From: Treponema sp.
GTDB taxonomy: Bacteria; Spirochaetota; Spirochaetia; Treponematales; Treponemataceae
NCBI GenBank assembly: GCA_016293005.1
Contig: JAEDFA010000024.1
Span: 1-25,063, forward strand
DNA: 25,063 bases
Direction of reading: 5' to 3'
Notes under the pieces: model-generated
Database searches by the model: none
The model's input: only the letters and a program-made list of their open reading frames with translations
Told to the model about the DNA's origin: nothing
Translations under genes and position numbers: made by a program
Shown here: one piece after another, positions 1 through 7,585 of the stretch
How the letters are laid out: every line of letters begins with the position of its first letter
How positions within the stretch are numbered: the first letter of the stretch is position 1

Positions 1-1580
1 CTTATCACACTGAAAACAGAACTGTCTTTTACTGAATTTTCAGCATTTGTTTCTGAAATATTTTTATAGATTTTTTCTTTTTCTTTTCCCTGATTCTGAA
101 GTTTTAACATTGAGATTTCGTAATTAATTTTTGCATCTGTATTTTCGCTTTTTATTTCAAGCGCTTTTTTAAAATAATCACACGCCTTTTCGTAATTTCC
201 GCTCTGATGAGAAATGACACCCATATTATAAAAAGAATCAAATTTTATTTCCTCAGGGGCATCAGCATAAATCATTTTAAATCTTTCCATTGAAGCCGCT
301 GTTTCGTTTTGCGAATAATAAGTCACGGAAAGATTGTAAAGAGCGCAATAATAAAGTTCACTATCTTCTGATTCTTTTGAATCTTCAACTACTTTAAAAA
401 ATTCTGAAACCGCCTTGCTGTACTTATTTTGAGCCCATGCCCAGGAACCTGAAAGAATTTTTTTTCCGCCGTCAAACTTTTGGGAACAGGAAGTAAAAAA
501 AATGCAGAATAAAACCGATGAAAGAACAATTTTTTTGCGTTTGAAAAAACCTGAATTAAATTCAGAAAAAACAAAACTTAAGACGAAGAAAATAATTGCA
601 AGCGCGATGAAAAGCCAATAGCGTTTTACTGTTTTTACTTCGTAACAAATTTCTTCGTCTTTTTGCTGTGAAAGAGATTTTTTTTGAGAATTTTTTAGAG
701 GTTTTAATAGTTTTACCGCAGAACCAGGTTCCGTAGAATCGATAAATTCAATTTTTGCGCTGTTTTTATTCTTCTGATTTTTTAAAAGTACATTTCGTGA
801 AATTTTTTCAAGATTTTCACTTCGAAGCGCCGTGTAAATTTCAGTTTTTCCGTCGCCTGCAAGAACAGGTATTTCAATTTCAGAACCAAAACCAATTAGA
901 AAAACATCAGTTCCATATTTTACAGATTCTTCTAAAGCGCTTTCAAGTTTTCCATCAGTTTCTTCACCATCCGTAAAAACCCAGATTCTGTTATTCAGGG
1001 AAGAAGTCTGCGGAAATTTTTTCAGCGCAGCAAGAATTCCATTTCCAAGACTCGTTCCGATGCTAGTCATCATATACGGACTTAAAGAATCAAGAAGACT
1101 TTCAACACTTTCCCTGTCTTCTGTAAGAGGAAGAGCAACAAGCCCTTCTCCTTTTGCAAGAATTACAGAAACATTTTGTTCTTCCATATTTTCAAGAAGG
1201 AGTTTTGCATAATTCACCGCCGATTCAAGCCTCGATTTTTCATTCGGACAGTCGCGAGCCATCATACTGAACGAAATATCAAAAACAAGGCTCACAGCAT
1301 TTCCGTTTTTCTGAACGGGTTCAAGATAAGTTCCCCATGAAAAACCTGCATACGCGCACACAATCATAAGCCAGCTTAACGACCTGAAAACTGTACGCAA
1401 AATTATCACGCGTGGAAAATGTTTTTTTTCTAAATCATTTGAGCCTTTCAAAGAATAATTCGTCTGAAAAAATCCAAATTTCTTTGAAATTTTCCTGTAT
1501 TGAAAAATAATTACCAAAATTGCAGGAACGAGAAGAAAAAGTGCATAAAAAGCATAAGGTCGTTCAACAGAAAAATTCAT
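1..1580 (-). CDS. batB: BatB-type VWA membrane protein fused to a BatC-like TPR domain (3' end outside window)
   Basis: I translated this frame from the ATG at 1580 to base 1 and met no stop (526 codons), so the gene runs off the left edge. A GAGGGTG ribosome site precedes the ATG. Hydrophobic segments lie near residues 9-26 and 58-80. A von Willebrand A domain follows, with an intact metal site: D101-x-S103-x-S105, T176 and D204. A third membrane segment is near 321-339. After a basic stretch (347-350) comes a short hydrophobic run ending in T-S-C365, which looks like a lipoprotein signal, then TPR-like repeats (about 371-485, clearest from 448). BatB and BatC are usually separate genes, so this is a fusion. 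VWA proteins of this family act in the cell envelope and were first linked to aerotolerance in Bacteroides; their biochemical role is unsettled. It is the last visible gene of the MoxR/Bat operon. Confidence 0.88.
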   Translation of the reverse strand, partial: MNFSVERPYAFYALFLLVPAILVIIFQYRKISKKFGFFQTNYSLKGSNDLEKKHFPRVIILRTVFRSLSWLMIVCAYAGFSWGTYLEPVQKNGNAVSLVFDISFSMMARDCPNEKSRLESAVNYAKLLLENMEEQNVSVILAKGEGLVALPLTEDRESVESLLDSLSPYMMTSIGTSLGNGILAALKKFPQTSSLNNRIWVFTDGEETDGKLESALEESVKYGTDVFLIGFGSEIEIPVLAGDGKTEIYTALRSENLEKISRNVLLKNQKNKNSAKIEFIDSTEPGSAVKLLKPLKNSQKKSLSQQKDEEICYEVKTVKRYWLFIALAIIFFVLSFVFSEFNSGFFKRKKIVLSSVLFCIFFTSCSQKFDGGKKILSGSWAWAQNKYSKAVSEFFKVVEDSKESEDSELYYCALYNLSVTYYSQNETAASMERFKMIYADAPEEIKFDSFYNMGVISHQSGNYEKACDYFKKALEIKSENTDAKINYEISMLKLQNQGKEKEKIYKNISETNAENSVKDSSVFSVI

Positions 1581-1616
1581 AATTTTCACCCTCAAAATAA
1601 AATTTCAAAGTTACTT

Positions 1617-2636
1617 CTAAAACAACTCCTCAAGATAAAGGCGTTTTAAAATCCATGAAAGAACTATAAAAACCGCTGCTAAAAAAAGAAGCTTATCGTA
1701 ATATTCAACGCTTGTAATTTTTGAATAATAAGACTGAGGAAGATTTTCTCGTTTTGAAATCACAGAAAGTGCAAGATTCAATTCGTCTAAAGTTGTAATT
1801 TCAAAATATCTTCCGCCTGCAATCGAAGAAAGTTTTTTCAAAGATGCAGAATCAAAAGAAGAATTAAAAGAACCTGAAACGATTTTTCCTGTTTTCGGGT
1901 CAACATACTCAAGCCTTGAAGTTCCTTGAAAACCTACTCCGAGCGTGTAAAGCGAAATTCCATGATTTTTTGCAAGTTCTGCTGCAACTTCAGGATGAAT
2001 TTCACCGCAATTATTTTCGCCGTCCGTGATAAGAACAACCGCCTTTTTTTCGGCTTTTGAAGAAATCAAGTGAAAAACAGCAGTGCTTAACCCAACACCG
2101 ATTGCAGTTCCGTCGCCAAGAGAAGCAATTTGCACCTCATTTAAGCAATTTAAAAAATATTCATGATCGCATGTAGGCGGAACCAAAACAGCTGCATCTT
2201 TTGCCATTGCAATTAACGCAAAAGAAGAACCGGGATTTGAAGATAAAATTGAAACAATTGATTCTTTTGCCGCCTCAATGCGACTCTGTTTTTCTTTTTT
2301 AACTGAAACAACAATATCTTTTGCCGCCATCGAAGGACTTACATCCAGAACAAAAACAATATCATTTCCGCGAGAAGTAAAAACCCGCTCCTGACGGTAA
2401 AGTACAGGCTTTGCAAGCGCAAAAACGCACAGAATATACGAAAGAATGATAAAAACATGACTCAAAATTGAAGCAAATTTTCTGATTTTAAAATTCCATT
2501 TAAAAAATTCGCCATTCCAGTCTCCGAGAGTCAGAAAAAAGGATATCCGCGAAAAAATTCCGGCTTTACGCAAAATAAATACAAGAGGAATTAAAATTAA
2601 AAGCAGAAACGCCTCTGGATTCTGAAAACTAGGCAT
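1617..2636 (-). CDS. batA: BatA-type VWA domain membrane protein
   Basis: This 339-residue protein has the BatA layout: membrane segments near residues 8-23 and 57-76, a VWA domain at about 90-295, and a C-terminal membrane segment near 315-331. The metal-ion-dependent adhesion site is complete: D98-V-S100-P-S102, T177 in GDGTAIG, and D205 in LITDGEN. Basic residues between the first two membrane segments suggest that loop is cytoplasmic and the VWA domain periplasmic. A GGGAGG ribosome site sits 4 bases before the ATG. The gene starts 11 bases after the upstream gene ends and is followed 36 bases later by the BatB fusion gene, so the two VWA proteins are co-transcribed and probably form a complex. 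Family membership is clear; the molecular function is not established. Confidence 0.93.
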   Translation of the reverse strand: MPSFQNPEAFLLLILIPLVFILRKAGIFSRISFFLTLGDWNGEFFKWNFKIRKFASILSHVFIILSYILCVFALAKPVLYRQERVFTSRGNDIVFVLDVSPSMAAKDIVVSVKKEKQSRIEAAKESIVSILSSNPGSSFALIAMAKDAAVLVPPTCDHEYFLNCLNEVQIASLGDGTAIGVGLSTAVFHLISSKAEKKAVVLITDGENNCGEIHPEVAAELAKNHGISLYTLGVGFQGTSRLEYVDPKTGKIVSGSFNSSFDSASLKKLSSIAGGRYFEITTLDELNLALSVISKRENLPQSYYSKITSVEYYDKLLFLAAVFIVLSWILKRLYLEELF

Positions 2637-2647
2637 CGTACCTCCCG

Positions 2648-3628
2648 CTAATTCAGTTTTCTGGCAATTTCATTTATAAAATTAAGACAAACATCTATAA
2701 GAGTTTTTCTTTCACCTTCTTGAAAAGATGCAGAAAATTCTTTTTGTGGAAGCCTTTTTGAATCAACTGAACCAAATGCAAACTGAATGTAATCCGTGCG
2801 CGCAAAAAGAAAAACAAGATTTTCAAGTTGTTCACAAAGAAAATCGCTTGTCATTCCTAGAAAAATTTCATCGAAAACAGAAAAAATCCGCGATGTTTCC
2901 ACAGAATAAAAATTCCTTGAAAAACGCACAGAAAGATAACGGCGCATTTCGTGCTGAATGTTTTGCGCAAAACTCTGATCGGAACATTTTTTATTTTTCA
3001 GAAGTTTTTTTAAGAACGCTTTTGACCTTGCTGAATTTTTTGCGTAAATCATGCGCATTTTTAAATTCTTTAACGCAAAAACAACTTTCTTCCATTTTAA
3101 AATTACGCTGACAGAAAAAATCACAAGCAAAACTAAAAGAATTAGCAAAGCCAAAATAACATAAACAGTTCCGGGTACAAGTTTAGGTCCATGAACGCCT
3201 TTTAATTCGTACTTGTTTGAAAGAATGGAAGAAACTTCGACAGGATTTAAATTTATGTTAAACGGAACATTTGATTTTTCGTACACAAGAAAATACAAAT
3301 CAAGCGGCGGAAAAACAATCATTCCAGTTTTCCAAGGAACAAAATCGAGAACAAGCGTGTAATCTTCAGAAGTTCGCGTAAGAAAAATTCTTTTAACTGA
3401 AAAATCTTCGGTTTTCCATTCGCCAGGAAGATTTGAAATTTTTAATTCACGCTGAAAAATATTTTTATCCAAATCTGAAAAAAAATCTACGCCGCTTTTA
3501 AAAGAATAACGAACCTGAACAGAATCCGCGACATAAAAATTTTTTGGAGAAACGCTTTGAATTGTTTCTGATTGAGAAAAAACGAATGACAAGTTAAAAA
3601 TAAAAACAAACCAGAATAATTTTTTCAT
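2648..3628 (-). CDS. BatD-like membrane protein of the MoxR/Bat operon
   Basis: The 326-residue protein has an N-terminal signal sequence (residues 1-18), an exported beta-rich region (about 19-150), one strong membrane segment (155-177) and a basic cytoplasmic tail of about 150 residues. This single-pass layout and its place between DUF58 and BatA match the BatD/DUF4381-like proteins of Bat operons. It is shorter than typical full-length BatD proteins, and I assign it from architecture and context, not from a motif. Its ATG overlaps the stop of the DUF58 gene (ATGA, 3625-3628), so translation is coupled. It probably links the cytoplasmic MoxR/DUF58 pair to the periplasmic VWA proteins; that is inference. 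Confidence 0.65.
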   Translation of the reverse strand: MKKLFWFVFIFNLSFVFSQSETIQSVSPKNFYVADSVQVRYSFKSGVDFFSDLDKNIFQRELKISNLPGEWKTEDFSVKRIFLTRTSEDYTLVLDFVPWKTGMIVFPPLDLYFLVYEKSNVPFNINLNPVEVSSILSNKYELKGVHGPKLVPGTVYVILALLILLVLLVIFSVSVILKWKKVVFALKNLKMRMIYAKNSARSKAFLKKLLKNKKCSDQSFAQNIQHEMRRYLSVRFSRNFYSVETSRIFSVFDEIFLGMTSDFLCEQLENLVFLFARTDYIQFAFGSVDSKRLPQKEFSASFQEGERKTLIDVCLNFINEIARKLN

Positions 3629-4506
3629 ATTTTCTTTAAAAAAACTGACAAATGCCTTAAAACATCATCTTCGGTTGAAATTATCAATGGTTTTGAACCC
3701 TGACGGATACAAAAATCTTTCCAGCGGTTAATTCGTGCCTTAAATTCTTCTTTCCATTGCGCCTTAAAAGAATTTAAATTTGTAGGAAGAACCATTCGTC
3801 TGCCGCTTTCTCCATCCGTAAAAGGCACAGAACCGACATTTTCAATTTCCCAGTCCGAATTGTCAGTTATACAAATCGGCGCAACAAGATTCTTCTGACA
3901 CAGAATTTTAAAAGAGTCCTGCCAGCCTTCAGCCCTGAAATCAGAAATAACAAAAACAAGGGATCTCTTTTTTAAAAGTTTTGCAGCCCCTAAAAGCGCA
4001 TTTTTTAAAACTGAACCTGGAACAACTTTTTCTACTCTGTCAAATTTTGAAAGAAGAAGCATAGTTTGCTTTTCAGAAAGTTTCGGCTCAAGACTGAAAT
4101 CTATTTCACCGTCAAAAATCACCGCTCCAAAAGGATTGCGCATATTTTCTGCAAGAAACAATAAAAGTGCGGCAATTTCACAGGCAGTTTTATATTTTAC
4201 ATTTCCAGAAGAGCCTGTAAACATCGAAATCGAGCGGTCTAAAATCACAAAAAACTGAATTTCGCGTTCTTCTTCGAATTCTTTCACAAAAGGCTTTGAC
4301 ATTCTTGCAGTTACATTCCAGTCAATCGCGCGAACATCGTCTCCCGGTAAATATTCCCTGACACCAGAAAACGAAAGTCCCTGCCCTTTATAAAAAGAAT
4401 TAAAAGAACCAGATGAAAGCGATTCTGAAAGAATACTGGAAGAGAGTTTTAAATATTTTGCTCTTTTAGAAAGCGAATCTTTGGAATCCGAAAGGAATTT
4501 ATACAT
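3625..4506 (-). CDS. DUF58 domain protein (MoxR partner)
   Basis: This is a 293-residue cytoplasmic protein of the DUF58 family. The hallmark region is at residues 48-68 and contains GVREYLPGDDVRAIDWN, followed by a VWA-like core whose metal-site motif is D90-R-S92-I-S94. There is no signal peptide or membrane segment, unlike the longer DUF58 proteins with N-terminal helices. The start is 2 bases after the MoxR stop with no ribosome site, which points to translational coupling. DUF58 proteins are almost always encoded next to MoxR ATPases and are thought to be their adaptor or client. The 3' end overlaps the next gene by 4 bases. Confidence 0.92.
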   Translation of the reverse strand: MYKFLSDSKDSLSKRAKYLKLSSSILSESLSSGSFNSFYKGQGLSFSGVREYLPGDDVRAIDWNVTARMSKPFVKEFEEEREIQFFVILDRSISMFTGSSGNVKYKTACEIAALLLFLAENMRNPFGAVIFDGEIDFSLEPKLSEKQTMLLLSKFDRVEKVVPGSVLKNALLGAAKLLKKRSLVFVISDFRAEGWQDSFKILCQKNLVAPICITDNSDWEIENVGSVPFTDGESGRRMVLPTNLNSFKAQWKEEFKARINRWKDFCIRQGSKPLIISTEDDVLRHLSVFLKKI

Positions 4507-4508
4507 TT

Positions 4509-5492
4509 TTACGGCAACGGAACGCAGTCTAAAATCTGCTGAATAATTTGTTCAGACGAAATTTCATCAGCACTCGCCTCGTAAGAAAGTACAAGCCTAT
4601 GCTGAAGAACATTTACAGCCACTTTTTTTACATCTTCAGGGATTACAAATGAACGGCCTTCAAAAATTGCATGAACTTTTGCACACAGAAGAAGCGAAAT
4701 TCCGCCCCTTGGAGATGAACCGAAAGAAATGTATCTTGTAATATCGTGTTCATTTGATTTTTTCCCTGAACGAGTTACGCTGATAATTTTTGCAATATAT
4801 TCAATAATTTTTTGATCCGCAACAACTTTTTCAAGCGCAGAACGCAATAAATCGATTGACGATAAATCTAAAACTTTTTCCACAGGAATTTTTGACGCCT
4901 TTCCCATCGTGCTGATAATCTTAATTTCTTCCTGAATTGACGGATAAGAAACATTTACCTTTATTAAAAATCTGTCTAATTCTGCTTCTGGAAGATTGTA
5001 TGTTCCTTCCTGTTCAATAGGATTTTGCGTTGCAAGAACAAAAAAAGGCTCAGGAAGCGTGTAAGTTTTTTCACCGATTGTAACTTGTTTTTCTTCCATT
5101 GCTTCAAGCATTGCAGACTGAACTTTACTTGGAGAGCGGTTTATTTCGTCAGCGAGAACGATATTTGCAAAGACAGGACCTTTTCTAACGGAAAAACTTC
5201 CTTTTGCCTGTTCATAAATCAAAGTCCCCGTAACATCCGCAGGAAGAAGATCTGGAGTAAACTGAATGCGTTTAAAATCAAGACCGGCAATTTCAGAAAA
5301 AGTTTTTATTGCAAGAGTTTTTGCAAGACCTGGAGCACCTTCAAGAAGAACATGACCTCCTGCAATAAATGCCATAATTATTGCATCTATTACATCTGAC
5401 TGACCTATAAGTCTTTTTGCCGCTTCGTTTCTACAAGATTGAATGATATTTTTTGCTTCTTCAAAAATTTTTTCATCATCATTTTGAATCAT
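4509..5492 (-). CDS. moxR: MoxR-family AAA+ ATPase
   Basis: The 327-residue protein has a MoxR AAA+ core: Walker A GAPGLAKT (residues 52-59), Walker B ending D115-E116 in IVLADEINR, and sensor 1 in FVLATQNP (about 150-157). A C-terminal lid carries the SPRGG motif typical of MoxR. MoxR proteins are chaperone-like ATPases that activate or insert metal into partner complexes, usually VWA proteins encoded nearby, as here. It is the first gene of the operon running to the left edge. A weak GAGG ribosome site lies about 10 bases before the ATG. The 258-base gap upstream separates it from a divergent transporter gene and must hold its promoter, which I could not pinpoint. Confidence 0.95.
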   Translation of the reverse strand: MIQNDDEKIFEEAKNIIQSCRNEAAKRLIGQSDVIDAIIMAFIAGGHVLLEGAPGLAKTLAIKTFSEIAGLDFKRIQFTPDLLPADVTGTLIYEQAKGSFSVRKGPVFANIVLADEINRSPSKVQSAMLEAMEEKQVTIGEKTYTLPEPFFVLATQNPIEQEGTYNLPEAELDRFLIKVNVSYPSIQEEIKIISTMGKASKIPVEKVLDLSSIDLLRSALEKVVADQKIIEYIAKIISVTRSGKKSNEHDITRYISFGSSPRGGISLLLCAKVHAIFEGRSFVIPEDVKKVAVNVLQHRLVLSYEASADEISSEQIIQQILDCVPLP

Positions 5493-5750
5493 AAAAATAA
5501 AACCTCAACGCTGAAAACTCAAAATCCTTAAATGACACGGCTCATATTATCATATTTTTCTATATTAAAAAAGTATCTCTCAAATTTAATATAAAAAAAA
5601 TCAGCTGTTTAAAAAAAAAATCTTCCGCTCAAATTTTCAAGAAATTTTTCATCAAATTATGAAAAAATATTTATCTTCATAATTACCATAACAATTGTCT
5701 TCAAACATAATTTCTGCATAAAAATTTATCTTGATTTTTTTCATATAGTT
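5493..5750. other. A+T-rich divergent intergenic region
   Basis: These 258 bases separate the divergent MoxR operon and the transporter gene. They hold several long A and T runs, a dyad at 5645-5652/5659-5666 (TTTTTCAT, 6-base loop, ATGAAAAA) and two copies of ATTTATCTT (5669 and 5724). On the minus strand a TATGAT-like element (about 5545-5550) could be a -10 box for moxR, but I see no matching -35. A plus-strand promoter candidate is listed separately. I see no small gene or RNA here. Confidence 0.5.
5695..5722 (+). promoter_or_regulatory. Weak sigma-70-type promoter candidate for the transporter gene
   Basis: TTGTCT (5695-5700) is followed after 16 bases by CATAAA (5717-5722). Each hexamer matches the consensus at four positions. 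The predicted message would start near 5729, about 20 bases before the first ATG. The region is so A+T-rich that chance matches are likely. Confidence 0.25.
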
Positions 5751-7115
5751 ATGTACTTTTTTTATATGGAAATTAAATGGTTCGTTTTAGCCCTTGCAGT
5801 TTTAATGTATGCACTTGTCATCGTATTCCAGAACAAAAAAGTCTGGTTTTCACTTTGTACGGCATTTATCCTGATTGTCTTAGGGATTATTTTTCCGTCT
5901 GCAATTTTCAGCCAAAAAACATCTTCCGGTGAAATCCTTTCAGAAAGTTTCAGTCGATTCTTCGCGTTTACACATTCAGTTAAATCATTAATCAACTGGA
6001 ATGTCCTCATGATTTACATCGGAAGCATGATTATCGCTTCTCTTTTCATATATTCCAAAGTTCCTGCAAGAATCGCTGATTTCTTAATTTCAAAATCAAA
6101 AAGCACAGGAATCGCAATCGTTTTAATTCTTGCAATGACGGGAATCATTTCAATTTTTGTAGAAAATGTTGCAACAGTTCTTGTAATGGCTCCAATCGCA
6201 CTTGCGCTTTCAAAAAAACTGAACCTTAATCCTACATATTTTATGATTGGGCTTGCCGTAATGTCAAACCTCGAAGGAACTGCAACTTTAGTCGGAGACC
6301 CGCCGTCAATGATTTTCGCAAGTTTTGCAAATTATTCTTTCAACGACTTTTTCATTTCACAAGGAAAAATTTCAATCTTTTTCTTCATTCAGGCAGGACT
6401 TCTTGCAGGCTGTTTAATGTTTTATTTTCTTTTCAGAAAAGCAAAAGAAAAAGCCGAAGTTTCAAAAACAGAAGTAATTTCGTATTTTCCTCTTGTACTC
6501 CTTCTTTTAATGATTTTTGGACTTGCGCTCATTTCATTTCTTCATATCGAATTTTCCTATTTGAGCGGAATTTATGTAATGTTTTTAGGCATTTCTGGTC
6601 TTTTGTGGTATATTTTTAATCAGAAAAAAACAAAAAATGAAACTTTAACGCTCATAAAAGAACTCGATTGGGAAACAATTTTCTTCCTAATCGGAATTTT
6701 CGTAGTCGTCGGAGCAATCAGCGAAACAGGTCTTCTTTCAGATTTTGCAGGATTTTTAAAATCAATTACAAAAGGCAATGTTCTTTTAGGTTTTGTGCTT
6801 ATTCTTCTCGTTTCAGTAATAATTTCAGGATTCGTGGACAATGTTCCGTACATCATCGTAATGCTTCCTGTTGCAAGCGAACTTGCCGTTTCCATGAACA
6901 TTGCACCTGAATTATACGATTTTGCACTTTTAATCGGTTCTTGTCTTGGCGGAAATCTAACTCCTTACGGGGCAAGCGCAAATGTTGTTTCAATGGGAAT
7001 TCTCAAAAAAGAAGGTTATCCTGTAAAATTTTCAGGCTGGCTTAAAATCTGCATTCCGTTTACACTTCTTACAACTTCAATTGCCGCAATTCTTCTGTGG
7101 ATTGTCTGGGCTTAA
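5751..7115 (+). CDS. ArsB/NhaD/SLC13-type ion transporter
   Basis: This 454-residue protein consists almost entirely of membrane helices (about 11-12). It shows the two-fold repeat of the Ion Transporter superfamily: ENVATVLVMAP near residue 138 and VDNVPYIIVMLP near 362, with re-entrant loop motifs GTATLVGDPPS (176-186) and GGNLTPYGASAN (about 400). The TLVGDPPS and NLTP(Y/I)G patterns fit the ArsB/NhaD/P-protein branch, which includes arsenite and Na+/H+ antiporters and SLC13 anion carriers. The substrate cannot be read from the sequence, and no arsenic-resistance genes are nearby. The start is uncertain: ATGs at 5751 and 5766 are in frame and neither has a ribosome site. The stop lies 4 bases from the stop of a convergent gene. 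Confidence 0.88.
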   Translation: MYFFYMEIKWFVLALAVLMYALVIVFQNKKVWFSLCTAFILIVLGIIFPSAIFSQKTSSGEILSESFSRFFAFTHSVKSLINWNVLMIYIGSMIIASLFIYSKVPARIADFLISKSKSTGIAIVLILAMTGIISIFVENVATVLVMAPIALALSKKLNLNPTYFMIGLAVMSNLEGTATLVGDPPSMIFASFANYSFNDFFISQGKISIFFFIQAGLLAGCLMFYFLFRKAKEKAEVSKTEVISYFPLVLLLLMIFGLALISFLHIEFSYLSGIYVMFLGISGLLWYIFNQKKTKNETLTLIKELDWETIFFLIGIFVVVGAISETGLLSDFAGFLKSITKGNVLLGFVLILLVSVIISGFVDNVPYIIVMLPVASELAVSMNIAPELYDFALLIGSCLGGNLTPYGASANVVSMGILKKEGYPVKFSGWLKICIPFTLLTTSIAAILLWIVWA

Positions 7116-7119
7116 AATT

Positions 7120-7482
7120 TCAGGCATCAAGGCTGAACAAAACCCCGGCTTCAGGCTTGTTCCCTGAAAGAATGTACGGCTGAACTTCAGAAGCTTTCAC
7201 AGTCTGCTTAATTTGTTCCTGATAAGTTTTGATGAGCGAATCAATCTGATCAGGCGAAGAAGGATTTGTTTTCAAATTTGTATCGTTTTTTATAGACGAA
7301 AGATGTTCGATAAGCGTGTTTAAAATTCTGATTTTTGAAATAGAAATTCCGTTCTGCCCTTTTTTTGCTGCAACACCCGAAACATGATCAAAATGCGAAT
7401 ACAAAAGGGAAGATTTGTTTACAGGAACATAAAGTTTTGACGCTGTCTGTGCTGAATACGCAGAATTAATTCCATAAACCAT
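7120..7482 (-). CDS. Small conserved-looking protein of unknown function
   Basis: I do not recognise a domain in this 120-residue protein. A GGGAG ribosome site 8 bases before the ATG supports it as a real gene. It has no signal peptide and no membrane segment. The middle (residues 45-90) is predicted to be helical and rich in charged and polar residues, and the C-terminal part is proline- and glycine-containing. It sits alone: a terminator-like hairpin upstream (7536-7559) separates it from the solute-binding protein gene, so it probably has its own promoter within 7483-7535. It converges with the transporter gene, leaving 4 bases between stops and no obvious terminator. Confidence 0.7.
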   Translation of the reverse strand: MVYGINSAYSAQTASKLYVPVNKSSLLYSHFDHVSGVAAKKGQNGISISKIRILNTLIEHLSSIKNDTNLKTNPSSPDQIDSLIKTYQEQIKQTVKASEVQPYILSGNKPEAGVLFSLDA

Positions 7483-7535
7483 AATTTTTCTCCCGGAACT
7501 TCTATAAAAGTAACCATTTAAAATATCGGAAGGAG

Positions 7536-7559
7536 AAAAAAAAAGTTTAGAAAACCTTT
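7536..7559 (-). terminator. Intrinsic terminator after the solute-binding protein gene
   Basis: Read on the minus strand, AAAGGTTT (7559-7552), a 3-base loop TCT and AAACTTTT form an 8-bp stem with one G-U pair, and the T run continues to 7536. It lies 26 bases past the stop of the solute-binding protein gene and ends the aminotransferase/solute-binding operon. Confidence 0.6.
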
Positions 7560-7585
7560 AAAATCTCAAAGAAAATTAAAGATAT

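Noticed and set aside
389..574. A minus-strand open frame of 61 codons at the left end
   Set aside because: It is in a different frame from the BatB-TPR fusion, which I translated without a stop through this region.
2728..3111. A plus-strand open frame of 127 codons opposite the BatD-like gene
   Set aside because: It lies antisense inside a well-supported gene, has biased lysine, glutamine and phenylalanine content typical of the reverse of A+T-rich coding DNA, and no ribosome site.
5751..7115. Calling the transporter an arsenite efflux pump
   Set aside because: The ArsB-like motifs are shared by Na+/H+ and anion carriers of the same superfamily, and no arsenic regulator or reductase is nearby.
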